Shown here: positions 33,875 to 43,235 of the stretch, piece by piece
Numbering within the stretch: position 1 is the first letter of the stretch
Layout: each line of letters opens with the position of its first letter
The notes under the pieces: model-generated
The model's database searches: none
Told to the model about the DNA's origin: nothing
Seen by the model: only the letters and a program-made list of their open reading frames with translations
DNA from: Streptomycetaceae bacterium
GTDB taxonomy: Bacteria; Actinomycetota; Actinomycetes; Nanopelagicales; Nanopelagicaceae
NCBI GenBank assembly: GCA_027483765.1
Contig: JAIXTW010000001.1
Coordinates: forward strand, 1-64,000
DNA length: 64,000 nt
Reading direction: 5' to 3'
Made by a program: the position numbers and the translations under genes

Positions 33875-36160
33875 ATGAGAGCTTCTGCTGCTCTAAGTAA
33901 CGTGCAAGTAACTGGCGCGAATCTAAATATCACGTACATCGTTTTAGGTGTGGCTCTGGCTGCGCTCGCGATTGCCTATGCCTTACGCCAGCAAGTACTT
34001 GCGGCTAACGATGGCACCGACAAGATGCGCGAGATCGCAGAAGCGGTTCAAGAAGGCGCAGCGGCATACCTTGCGCGCCAATTCCGCACACTTTCATATT
34101 TTGTAGGAATTGTTTTCTTCCTACTTCTCGCACTTCCCGCCGATACAACATCACTTCGTATCGGCCGTTCTGTCTTCTTCCTCCTTGGCGCTGGATTCTC
34201 AGCCCTCGTTGGATATAACGGTATGTGGCTCGCAGTCCGTGCAAATGTGCGCGTTGCTGAAGCTGCTCGTCAGAAAGATGGCACCAAGGCTGTGCAGATT
34301 GCATTCCGCACCGGTGGCGTTGTCGGTATGACAACAGTTGGTCTCGGACTTGTTGGAGCGGCGCTCGTTGTTATTTTGTTCCGCGAGAACGCACCAGTTG
34401 TTCTTGAAGGATTTGGTTTCGGCGCTGCAATGCTCGCGATGTTTATGCGCGTAGGCGGCGGAATCTTTACTAAGGCAGCAGACGTGGGAGCAGACCTCGT
34501 CGGCAAAGTTGAAAAAGGTATTCCAGAAGATGACCCACGTAACCCAGCAACAATTGCAGATAACGTTGGCGATAACGTCGGTGACTGCGCCGGTATGGCG
34601 GCAGACCTCTTCGAGTCATACGCAGTCACACTTGTTGCAGCGCTGATCTTAGGTAAGGCAGCTTTCGGTAACGAAGGTCTGATCTACCCACTGATTGTTC
34701 CTGCAATCGGTATCGTCACCGCAGTTATCGGAATCTTCGCAACTCGTCTGCGTTCAACAGATAAGTCAGCAATGACAGCGATTAACCGCTCATTCTTTAT
34801 GTCAGCAATCATCTCTGCTGGTCTCACAGGTCTTGCAACATTTACCTACCTTCCAGGTAAGTTCAACTTGCTTACCAACTACTCACCATCTGTTCTTGAA
34901 GATGCGGGCAATATCAACCCACGTGTTCTTGCATTTGGTGCAGTAATCATCGGAATCGTTTTGGCCGCAGCCATTCAAATCCTTACCGGCTTCTTTACCG
35001 AAACAGGTAAGCGTCCAGTAAACGACGTTGCAGCTTCATCACAGACAGGTGCGGCAACAGTGATTTTGGCTGGTATTTCAGTCGGTTTTGAATCAGCTGT
35101 TTATTCTGCAATTTTGATTGCATCAGCAGTCTTCGGCGCATTCTTACTCGGCGGCGGATCTGTTGTTCTCTCACTCTTCGCAATCGCACTAGCCGGTACC
35201 GGACTTCTTACAACAGTAGGTGTCATCGTTGCGATGGATACCTTCGGCCCAATTTCAGATAACGCACAAGGCATCGCTGAAATGTCAGGCGATGTTAAGG
35301 GCGAAGGCGCACAAATTCTTACCTCACTTGATGCAGTAGGAAACACAACCAAGGCAATCACTAAGGGAATCGCAATTGCTACTGCAGTCTTGGCCGCAAC
35401 GGCGCTCTTCGGTGCATTTACTGATGCCATCAAGGAAGCTGTCATTAAGGCAGTAGGCGAAGGCGCCGATGTCGCACTTGAGTACCAAGGTATTCTCGAT
35501 ATCGCTTCTCCTCGCAACTTGGTCGGTCTGATTATCGGAGCCGCAGTTGTATTCCTCTTCTCCGGACTTGCAGTCAACGCGGTATCACGTGCGGCAGGCG
35601 CAGTCGTTGTTGAAGTTCGCAATCAATTCAAACTGCACCCAGGAATCATGAAGGGTACTGAAAAGCCTGAATACGGTCGCGTTGTTGATATCTGTACTCG
35701 CGATTCACTACGCGAATTGGTAACACCAGGTCTGCTTGCAGTCATGGCGCCAATCGCAGTTGGATTCGGTCTCGGCGTTGGCGCACTCGGTGCATACCTC
35801 GCCGGTGCAATCGGAACTGGAACACTGATGGCAGTCTTCCTATCTAACTCAGGTGGTGCGTGGGATAACGCAAAGAAGATGGTCGAAGATGGTCACTTTG
35901 GTGGAAAGGGCACAGATGCACACGCTGCAACTGTTGTCGGAGACACTGTCGGAGATCCATTTAAGGACACTGCAGGCCCAGCAATTAACCCACTGATTAA
36001 GGTGATGAACCTTGTTGGTTTGCTCATTACTCCTGCGATTGTCAGCTTCGCACTTCCTGCACAATCATCAGCGTCGCTACTGATTGCACTCGTTGCAACA
36101 GCAGTGATCATCGGAGCACTTATTCGTAATCGTCGTCAATCGACAACTATCGAATACTAA
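33875..36160 (+). CDS. hppA: proton-pumping membrane pyrophosphatase
   Basis: A 761-residue protein with about 16 membrane segments that couples pyrophosphate hydrolysis to proton export. The substrate site is present (GGGIFTKAADVGADLVGKVE, then DDPRNPATIADNVGDNVGD). The segment GNTTKA carries lysine at the position that marks the potassium-independent, H+-pumping class (alanine in the potassium-dependent class). It starts at the ATG at 33875 after GGAGGAG. It saves energy by using pyrophosphate from biosynthesis. Confidence 0.95.
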   Translation: MRASAALSNVQVTGANLNITYIVLGVALAALAIAYALRQQVLAANDGTDKMREIAEAVQEGAAAYLARQFRTLSYFVGIVFFLLLALPADTTSLRIGRSVFFLLGAGFSALVGYNGMWLAVRANVRVAEAARQKDGTKAVQIAFRTGGVVGMTTVGLGLVGAALVVILFRENAPVVLEGFGFGAAMLAMFMRVGGGIFTKAADVGADLVGKVEKGIPEDDPRNPATIADNVGDNVGDCAGMAADLFESYAVTLVAALILGKAAFGNEGLIYPLIVPAIGIVTAVIGIFATRLRSTDKSAMTAINRSFFMSAIISAGLTGLATFTYLPGKFNLLTNYSPSVLEDAGNINPRVLAFGAVIIGIVLAAAIQILTGFFTETGKRPVNDVAASSQTGAATVILAGISVGFESAVYSAILIASAVFGAFLLGGGSVVLSLFAIALAGTGLLTTVGVIVAMDTFGPISDNAQGIAEMSGDVKGEGAQILTSLDAVGNTTKAITKGIAIATAVLAATALFGAFTDAIKEAVIKAVGEGADVALEYQGILDIASPRNLVGLIIGAAVVFLFSGLAVNAVSRAAGAVVVEVRNQFKLHPGIMKGTEKPEYGRVVDICTRDSLRELVTPGLLAVMAPIAVGFGLGVGALGAYLAGAIGTGTLMAVFLSNSGGAWDNAKKMVEDGHFGGKGTDAHAATVVGDTVGDPFKDTAGPAINPLIKVMNLVGLLITPAIVSFALPAQSSASLLIALVATAVIIGALIRNRRQSTTIEY

Positions 36161-36184
36161 AAAGAAGAGAGCCCACTTCCCCGT

Positions 36185-38953
36185 ATGGCTAAGGTCTTTA
36201 AGAAGCTGGTGATCGTTGAATCACCAGCGAAGGCGCGCAAGATTGGCGGCTACCTCGGCGATGGCTACATCGTCGAGGCTAGCGTCGGTCACATTCGCGA
36301 CCTTCCTCAGCGCGCTGCTGATATTCCAAAAGAGGTCAAGAAGCTAGCCTGGTCTAAAGAGGGCGTCGATATCGAAAACGATTTCGCCCCGCTCTATGTC
36401 ATCAACCCCGATAAGAAGGCGAAAGTTGCCGAGCTTAAGGAGTTGATGAAAGAGGCAGATGAAATCCTTCTTGCAACGGATGAGGACCGCGAAGGTGAAG
36501 CAATTGCTTGGCACTTAGTAGAAGTCTTGCAACCAAAGATTCCTATTAAGCGCATGGTCTTTAATGAAATTACCGAAGAGGCAATTAAGGCCGCCGTTGA
36601 TAACACCCGCGATCTTGATTACAACCTGATTGATGCCCAAGAAACTCGTCGCGTATTAGATCGACTCTACGGCTACCGACTTTCGCCAGTGCTCTGGAAG
36701 AAAGTAATGCCACGTATTTCAGCCGGACGCGTGCAATCAGTTGCCACCAAGTTGATTGTCGAAAAAGAGCGCGAACGTATGGCCTTTATTTCTTCATCGT
36801 GGTGGGACTTAAATGCAAAAACAGATCTTGGTTTTACCGCGCGCTTGCTTTCGGTTGATGGCAAGAAAGTAGCGGCAACGAGTGACTTCGGTTCCGATGG
36901 CGCAGTAAAAGAGAAATCACTCAAAGATATTTTGCTCCTCGATGAGAAGCAGGCAACTGCGCTCACTGAGAGCCTCAAAGGCACACCGCTGACTGTGAAG
37001 TCGATGGAAGAGAGCCCGCGTACCGAACGCCCTAAGCCACCATTTACAACATCGACCATGCAACAAGATGCCGGTTCACGTCTTGGTTGGGGCGCGCAAA
37101 TCACGATGCGTATTGCACAGCGCCTCTATGAAAACGGCTACATCACTTACATGCGTACCGACTCTATTAATTTATCTGAGCAAGCAATTAAAGCCGCCCG
37201 CGCTGCGGCATCTTCTTTATATGGCAAAGACCATGTCTATGAAAGCCCGCGCGTGTATCAAGGCAAAACCAAAAATGCCCAAGAAGCGCACGAAGCAATT
37301 CGCCCAGCCGGAGATGTCTTTAAGACACCGGGTGAACTTGCGCCAGAACTTTCTCGCGATGAATTCGCACTCTATGACCTCATCTGGAAGCGCACTGTGG
37401 CATCGCAAATGGCTGATGCTAAAAAGATGCAGATGCGCGTTGATTTTGATGCCACAACTGCAGACAAGAAAGCAACTATCTTCCGCGCAAATGGCTCTGT
37501 TATTACCTTTGCTGGCTTCTTAGCGGCCTATGACGATATTGCCACCGATGAGAATAAAGATGAAGAACCCGAAGATCGCCGTCTACCTGCAATGACTGTA
37601 GGGCAATCAGTTAAGGTCGATGAATACAGTTGCGAAGGCCACGAGACAAAACCACCTGCGCGCTATACCGAGCCAACACTTGTAAAGAAGTTAGAAGAAC
37701 TTGGCATTGGCCGTCCATCAACATTTGCATCCATTATTCAGACTATTCAAGATCGCGGCTATGTCTCAAAGCGCGGTCGCGCACTTGTTCCTACCTTCTT
37801 AGCTTTCTCTGTTACTGGGCTATTAGAAACTCACTTCACCAAGTTAGTTGACTACGACTTCACCGCATCGATGGAAGAAGATCTCGACAAGATTGCCTCC
37901 GGTGAAGCTGGCCGCGTTGATTGGCTCCGCGATTTCTACTACGGCGTTAACGGCGAGCCGGGGCTTAATGAATTAGCACTTGATCTCGGTGTCATCGATG
38001 CCCGCGCTACAAACACCATGAACTTATCTGACACCATTGAAATTCGTGTTGGTCGCTATGGCCCATACCTTCAAGAGAACTTACCTAACGAAGATCGCAA
38101 GCTGGCCAACATTCCAGAAGGTTTAGCACCCGATGAACTCACTCTTGCCAAAGCAATCGAGCTACTTGCAGCACCATCAGGAGAACGTGAACTCGGCGTT
38201 GATCCCAAGACAAACTTCGAAGTCGTTGCCAAATCTGGCCGCTTCGGTCCTTACATCACCGAAATATTTCCAGAAGAACCGATAGAACTTAACGACAAAG
38301 GTGAACCAAAGAAGAAGCGCAAGAAGAAAGATGCACCGAAGCCAAAGACAGCATCCCTTCTTTCCACAATGAACCTCGACACCATCACACTCGATGATGC
38401 GCTACAACTACTTTCTCTTCCTCGCGTGCTGGGCACCAATAGCGCCGGTGAAGAGATCACCGTGCAGAACGGTCGCTACGGTCCGTATCTAAAAGCTGGC
38501 GCCGATTCGCGCACGCTGACATCTGAAGATCAACTCTTCTCCATTAACTTAGAAGAAGCACTCGAAATTTACTCCAAACCGAAAGAGCGCCGTCGTGGTG
38601 TGGCAAAACCACCACTAAAAGAACTCGGCGTGGATCCCGGCAGCGAGAAACAAGTAATCATTAAAGATGGTCGCTTTGGTATGTATGTCACCGATGGCGA
38701 GACCAATGCAACGCTTCGCCGCGGAGACACACTTGAAGCGATGACACTTGAGCGCGGCCTCGAACTATTAGCTGGCCGCCGTGCGTGGGAAGCTGAAAAT
38801 GGCCCATCACCAAAGAAGTCACGTAAGAAAGCAGCAAAGGCAAAACCAGGTGCTGCCGCGCCAACTCTGACAAAGAACACAGTAAAGAAAGCTGCCACAA
38901 AGAAGAAGGCAGCCAAGAAGGCAACGGGCAAGGTAAAGAAGAGCGCGCAGTAG
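36185..38953 (+). CDS. topA: DNA topoisomerase I
   Basis: A 922-residue type IA topoisomerase that relaxes negative supercoils. The TOPRIM domain opens the protein (KLVIVESPAKARKIGGYLG, then ATDEDREGEAIAW) and the catalytic tyrosine is in GYITYMRTDS. The C-terminal half has the actinobacterial repeats (GRFGPYI, GRYGPYL, GRFGMYV) in place of zinc fingers and ends in a lysine/alanine-rich tail. Its TAG stop codon is also the first half of the galE -10 hexamer. Confidence 0.96.
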   Translation: MAKVFKKLVIVESPAKARKIGGYLGDGYIVEASVGHIRDLPQRAADIPKEVKKLAWSKEGVDIENDFAPLYVINPDKKAKVAELKELMKEADEILLATDEDREGEAIAWHLVEVLQPKIPIKRMVFNEITEEAIKAAVDNTRDLDYNLIDAQETRRVLDRLYGYRLSPVLWKKVMPRISAGRVQSVATKLIVEKERERMAFISSSWWDLNAKTDLGFTARLLSVDGKKVAATSDFGSDGAVKEKSLKDILLLDEKQATALTESLKGTPLTVKSMEESPRTERPKPPFTTSTMQQDAGSRLGWGAQITMRIAQRLYENGYITYMRTDSINLSEQAIKAARAAASSLYGKDHVYESPRVYQGKTKNAQEAHEAIRPAGDVFKTPGELAPELSRDEFALYDLIWKRTVASQMADAKKMQMRVDFDATTADKKATIFRANGSVITFAGFLAAYDDIATDENKDEEPEDRRLPAMTVGQSVKVDEYSCEGHETKPPARYTEPTLVKKLEELGIGRPSTFASIIQTIQDRGYVSKRGRALVPTFLAFSVTGLLETHFTKLVDYDFTASMEEDLDKIASGEAGRVDWLRDFYYGVNGEPGLNELALDLGVIDARATNTMNLSDTIEIRVGRYGPYLQENLPNEDRKLANIPEGLAPDELTLAKAIELLAAPSGERELGVDPKTNFEVVAKSGRFGPYITEIFPEEPIELNDKGEPKKKRKKKDAPKPKTASLLSTMNLDTITLDDALQLLSLPRVLGTNSAGEEITVQNGRYGPYLKAGADSRTLTSEDQLFSINLEEALEIYSKPKERRRGVAKPPLKELGVDPGSEKQVIIKDGRFGMYVTDGETNATLRRGDTLEAMTLERGLELLAGRRAWEAENGPSPKKSRKKAAKAKPGAAAPTLTKNTVKKAATKKKAAKKATGKVKKSAQ

Positions 38954-38956
38954 ACT
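38951..38956 (+). promoter_or_regulatory. -10 hexamer of a probable leaderless galE transcript
   Basis: TAGACT ends 7 nt before the galE ATG at 38964. Its first three bases are the topA stop codon. No Shine-Dalgarno sequence is present. Confidence 0.5.
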
Positions 38957-38963
38957 GCGCTAC

Positions 38964-39932
38964 ATGAGCAACGAAACGTGGCTAATTACAGGTGGCGCCG
39001 GATATATCGGCACACACATTGCAGATGAATTCATCCGCGCCGGCAAATCTGTAATTCTCTACGACTCGCTCTATCAGGGCCTTGAACCCCGCATCACTTA
39101 CCTGCGCGCACATCACAAGACCGAGATTCCATTTATCAAAGCTGATATCCGCGATTACAACGAGATCGAAGGCGCAATCCGTAAATATAAAGTCGATGGC
39201 ATTGTGCACACCGCAGCTCTTAAGGCAGTCGGCGAATCAATGGAAAAAAGCGATGAGTATTTCCAAGTAAATCTAGAAGCAACCAATGAGCTGATTGAGA
39301 TTGCAAAGCGGAACAGCGTAAAGAAATTTATCTTCTCATCAACGGCGGCTGTCTATGGCAGCCCAGACACCATGGATCCCTGCACCGAAGATGGCCCCAA
39401 GGCGCCCATCTCTCCTTATGGTGACTCTAAGTTCCAAGCCGAAGCAAAAGTAACCGCCTTCATCAACACTCCGGGTAACTTCGGAACATCACTGCGTTTC
39501 TTTAACGTTGTCGGCACTGCAGCACCCCAACTTCTCGATAACTCTGTCGAAAACCTGGTTCCCATTGTTTTAGGCAAACTTAATAAAGGGCAAGCACCAG
39601 AGATCTTCGGCACCGATTACCCAACAGCCGATGGCACCTGCGTACGCGACTATGTCGATGTCCGCGATATCGCCCGCGCACACCTTGCTGCAGCCGATGC
39701 AACATCCGCCCTGCCACCTGCAATGAATATCGGCACTGGCCGCGGTGCATCAGTGCGTGAGATTATTGATCTAGTTCTACAAGCAACCAATAAGAGCGAT
39801 ACCGAAGTAATTCAAAGCCCGCGCCGTGCCGGAGATCCCGCTTTCCTCTGCGCCGACGTTTCATTGGCCAAGAGCGCTATGGGCTTCACATCTAAGTACT
39901 CACTCGAAGAGAGCATCCGCAGCCTCTTCTAA
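38964..39932 (+). CDS. galE: UDP-glucose 4-epimerase
   Basis: A 322-residue extended SDR enzyme interconverting UDP-glucose and UDP-galactose. The NAD loop is GGAGYIGTH (about 8-16), STAAVYG supplies the catalytic serine/threonine and the YxxxK motif appears as SPYGDSKFQAE. The C-terminal RDYVDVRDIARAHLAA is typical of GalE. It could feed the polysaccharide island downstream. Confidence 0.9.
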   Translation: MSNETWLITGGAGYIGTHIADEFIRAGKSVILYDSLYQGLEPRITYLRAHHKTEIPFIKADIRDYNEIEGAIRKYKVDGIVHTAALKAVGESMEKSDEYFQVNLEATNELIEIAKRNSVKKFIFSSTAAVYGSPDTMDPCTEDGPKAPISPYGDSKFQAEAKVTAFINTPGNFGTSLRFFNVVGTAAPQLLDNSVENLVPIVLGKLNKGQAPEIFGTDYPTADGTCVRDYVDVRDIARAHLAAADATSALPPAMNIGTGRGASVREIIDLVLQATNKSDTEVIQSPRRAGDPAFLCADVSLAKSAMGFTSKYSLEESIRSLF

Positions 39933-39971
39933 GCGCCCAATAGCCCCAAAGTCATTATCTGGCGCGCCCGA

Positions 39972-39977
39972 TAGACT
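39972..39977 (+). promoter_or_regulatory. -10 hexamer of a probable leaderless MFS-tmk transcript
   Basis: TAGACT ends 6 nt before the ATG at 39984, the same hexamer as before galE. No Shine-Dalgarno sequence is seen. Confidence 0.5.
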
Positions 39978-39983
39978 TCCCCC

Positions 39984-42077
39984 ATGCCCGCTAGCTTGCC
40001 CACACCTGCAGCTCCTAAGCAGGATGCAACCCGCAGCGTCTTGGCAATCCCAGCGTTTCGCAAACTCTGGAACTCAATGGTCTTCTCATCATTGGGCGAT
40101 TGGCTCGGCCTATTGGCAACCACAGCGCTCGCCGCACAACTTTCCGGCGGTTCATATGCCACCGCAAACTTCGCCATCGCTGGTGTCTTCATCGCGCGTT
40201 TACTGCCGGCAGTATTTCTCGGCCCCATCGCAGGTGTCATCGCCGATCGCTTTGATCGCCGACGCCTGATGGTCACAGTCGACATCATGCGCGGCGCCCT
40301 CTACATCTCTATCCCTATCGTGCACACATATTTCTGGCTCTATGCGGCAATGATTTTGGTCGAATGCCTGACTCTCTTCTGGTCACCGGCCAAAGAAGCA
40401 TCGGTTCCCAACTTGGTTCCGCGCGATAAGTTAGAGAATGCCAATCAAGTCTCCTTACTGGCCGCATATGGCACCGCACCCGTTGCTGCAATTTTATTCT
40501 CGGCACTCACACTTATCTCCGGTGCCATTGCTGCCGTAAGCCCACTGCTTCCAAGTAGCTCGGTCGATATCGCGCTCTATGTCAACGCACTTTCATTCTT
40601 CTTCGCTGCTTACACAATCCGTGGCCTGAAAGAGATTCCAAAAGGTTCGGCCTCTAAAAAGGATGTTGAACAAAATGTTGCCCAATCATTGGCCGAAGGT
40701 TGGAAAACAGTTTCGCAATCAAAGATTATTCGCGGCCTGATCATTGGAATGGTCGGCGCCTTCTCAGCAGCTGGCGCTGTTATTGGCCTTGCTCGCACAT
40801 TCGTAGGCGATCTCGGTGGCGGAGACGCCGCATACGGTGTTCTCTTCGGCGCCGTCTTTACCGGTCTTGCAATCGGAATCGCATTCGGTCCAAGAATATT
40901 TGCACAGTTCTCACGTCGTCGCTTATTCGGCGCATCTCTTTCCACCGCCGGCATCTTTCTTGTTCTCCTTGCTGCAATTTCAAACTTCACACTCTCTGTC
41001 TTTATCGTGATCATTCTCGGCGCCTTTAGCGGAATCACCTGGGTCACCGGCTTCACCATGCTCGGCATGGAAGTCCACGACGATGTCCGCGGTCGCACCT
41101 TCGCCTTCGTGCAATCACTTATTCGCATTACCCTGGTTGCAGTTCTTGCAATCGCCCCCATCATCGCCGCCACCATTGGTGAACACGAATACACATTCCA
41201 GAACACCACTCTTAACTACAACGGCGCCCAGATCACGATGTTGCTCGCCGGTGTAATCGCAGCCCTGATTGGCTTCATCGCCTATCGCCAGATGAAAGAT
41301 CGCCCCACTGTTTCGCTCTGGTCTGACATCGTCTCAGCGCTGCAAGGAGAACTTGGTTCTATCACCGGCACCGAAACCAAAGGCGTCTTCATCGCCTTCG
41401 AAGGCGGCGAAGGCACCGGCAAATCAACCCAATCGCAGTTATTAGAAAAGTGGTTGATACAAGAAGGTGAAACTGTTGTGCTTACCCGCGAACCCGGTGG
41501 CACCACACTCGGAAAAGATTTACGCAAGATTCTGCTCGGACATGAAACCGGAGCAATTAGCCCGCGCGCGGAAGCGTTGTTATATGCAGCAGACCGTGCC
41601 CACCACGTCTACTCAATTATTCGCCCAGCACTTGATCGCGGAGATGTGGTCATTACCGATCGCTACTTCGATTCATCTGCCGCCTACCAAGGCGCCGGTC
41701 GCGTTCTCATTCCTGGAGAAGTAGCGCGCATCAGTCGTTGGGCCACAGAAAGCTTGTATCCCACACTCACCATCTTGATTGATGTCCCTGCCGAAATCGG
41801 ACTCGGTCGCCTGCAATCACTGGATCGTTTAGAAGCAGAACCAAAAGAATTCCACGAACGTGTGCGCCAAGAGTTCTTACAAATTGCCATGATGGATCCA
41901 GAGCGTTACTTCGTTGTCGATGGCACACAATCTGTGGACGCAATCCACGCACAAATCATCGAACGCGTTGCTGAACTTCCAGCACTCAAGCGCAACGCCG
42001 CTGGCCCACATCAAAATCGATTACTGCGCCCCATTCGTTTTGCTACCAACGCCGTCACACATCGGATAAAGAAGTAA
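39984..42077 (+). CDS. tmk: MFS transporter-thymidylate kinase fusion
   Basis: A 697-residue two-part protein. Residues 1 to about 440 are a 12-helix MFS domain. Residues from about 469 (genome position 41388) are a complete thymidylate kinase with P-loop GEGTGKST (475-482), the DRX motif in DRYFDSSAAYQG and the lid region. The kinase makes dTDP from dTMP. Related fusions are known in Actinobacteria such as Streptomyces, next to topA and holB as here. The transported substrate is unknown. There is no separate start visible for the kinase. Confidence 0.92.
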   Translation: MPASLPTPAAPKQDATRSVLAIPAFRKLWNSMVFSSLGDWLGLLATTALAAQLSGGSYATANFAIAGVFIARLLPAVFLGPIAGVIADRFDRRRLMVTVDIMRGALYISIPIVHTYFWLYAAMILVECLTLFWSPAKEASVPNLVPRDKLENANQVSLLAAYGTAPVAAILFSALTLISGAIAAVSPLLPSSSVDIALYVNALSFFFAAYTIRGLKEIPKGSASKKDVEQNVAQSLAEGWKTVSQSKIIRGLIIGMVGAFSAAGAVIGLARTFVGDLGGGDAAYGVLFGAVFTGLAIGIAFGPRIFAQFSRRRLFGASLSTAGIFLVLLAAISNFTLSVFIVIILGAFSGITWVTGFTMLGMEVHDDVRGRTFAFVQSLIRITLVAVLAIAPIIAATIGEHEYTFQNTTLNYNGAQITMLLAGVIAALIGFIAYRQMKDRPTVSLWSDIVSALQGELGSITGTETKGVFIAFEGGEGTGKSTQSQLLEKWLIQEGETVVLTREPGGTTLGKDLRKILLGHETGAISPRAEALLYAADRAHHVYSIIRPALDRGDVVITDRYFDSSAAYQGAGRVLIPGEVARISRWATESLYPTLTILIDVPAEIGLGRLQSLDRLEAEPKEFHERVRQEFLQIAMMDPERYFVVDGTQSVDAIHAQIIERVAELPALKRNAAGPHQNRLLRPIRFATNAVTHRIKK

Positions 42078-43235
42078 GTGAGCTCCGTCTTTGATGACCT
42101 CGTAGGTCAAGAACACATCACCACAATCTTGCAGGCAGCCGTTGCAGCAAGCCGTACTGGCGAAGAATCACAAGAGATGACACATGCTTGGCTATTTACC
42201 GGGCCCCCAGGCTCTGGTCGCTCCAGTGCCGCGGTTGCATTTGCCCAAGCACTCATCTGCTCCAACAATGGTTGTGGCACCTGCAGCGATTGCAACGCCG
42301 CCAAAACCCATGGCCACCCCGATGTTGAAATCATTCGCACCGAAGGACTGTCGATCAAGGTCGAAGAAGTACGAGAACTTCTGACTCGCGTTGCTTGGGC
42401 GCCCTCCATGGGTGGCTGGCGCGTAGTTGTCATGGAAGATGCTGACCGCCTCACCGAATCAGCAGCCAACGCGCTTCTTAAAGCAATCGAGGAGCCCGGC
42501 ACCCGTACCGTTTGGCTGCTTTGTGCCCCCACTCTGCACGATCTCTTGCCCACCATCCGCTCGCGCTGTCGCCATCTGCAACTGCGCACACCATCACTAC
42601 AAGCAGTCACCAACGTGCTCGTGGCTAGAGACCAGATCGCACCAGCAATGGCCGACTTCGCAGCGCGTGTTTCCCAAGGACATATCGGTCGCGCAAAGTA
42701 TTTAGCAACTAACGAAAACGTACGCAGCAACCGCGCTCGCATCATGGCGCTGCCACTACAACTGAATTCACTTGCTGCAGCCTTTGTTGCAGCACAAACT
42801 CTTGTAGACCTTGCAACAACGGAAGCAAACACGTCGAGTGAAGAACGCGACGAAAGAGAGATTGAAAAACTACAAGAAGCCTACGGAAAAGGTGCAACCG
42901 GTCGCGGCATGGCAACCGGCGGCGCAAAGGCCGTTAAAGAACTTGAAAAAGAACAGAAGTCACGTTCAACTCGAATGGTTCGCGACTCTATCGATGGCGC
43001 GCTCCTTGATATCGCCACCTTCTATCGCGATGTCATGATAGTGCAATCAGGAAATACCGAATCCATGATCAATACCGACATCCGCGAAGTCATTGAAAGT
43101 TACGCCGCTAGGCACCCAGCGCACTCAACCATTACAAAAATCACCGCCATCATGGAAGCACGCACCAACCTTGCACATAATGCGGCCCCACTTCTTACCT
43201 GCGAAGCTCTCATGTGCCGTCTGGCAAAGCCATAG
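42078..43235 (+). CDS. holB: DNA polymerase III delta' subunit
   Basis: A 385-residue clamp-loader AAA+ protein with GPPGSGRSSAAVAFA (a P-loop with arginine in place of the usual lysine, as common in delta'), a zinc cluster (CSNNGCGTCSDCNAAKTHGHPD) and the SRC motif in TIRSRCRHLQL. The start is a GTG directly after the tmk stop. It works with DnaX and HolA to load DnaN. Confidence 0.93.
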   Translation: MSSVFDDLVGQEHITTILQAAVAASRTGEESQEMTHAWLFTGPPGSGRSSAAVAFAQALICSNNGCGTCSDCNAAKTHGHPDVEIIRTEGLSIKVEEVRELLTRVAWAPSMGGWRVVVMEDADRLTESAANALLKAIEEPGTRTVWLLCAPTLHDLLPTIRSRCRHLQLRTPSLQAVTNVLVARDQIAPAMADFAARVSQGHIGRAKYLATNENVRSNRARIMALPLQLNSLAAAFVAAQTLVDLATTEANTSSEERDEREIEKLQEAYGKGATGRGMATGGAKAVKELEKEQKSRSTRMVRDSIDGALLDIATFYRDVMIVQSGNTESMINTDIREVIESYAARHPAHSTITKITAIMEARTNLAHNAAPLLTCEALMCRLAKP

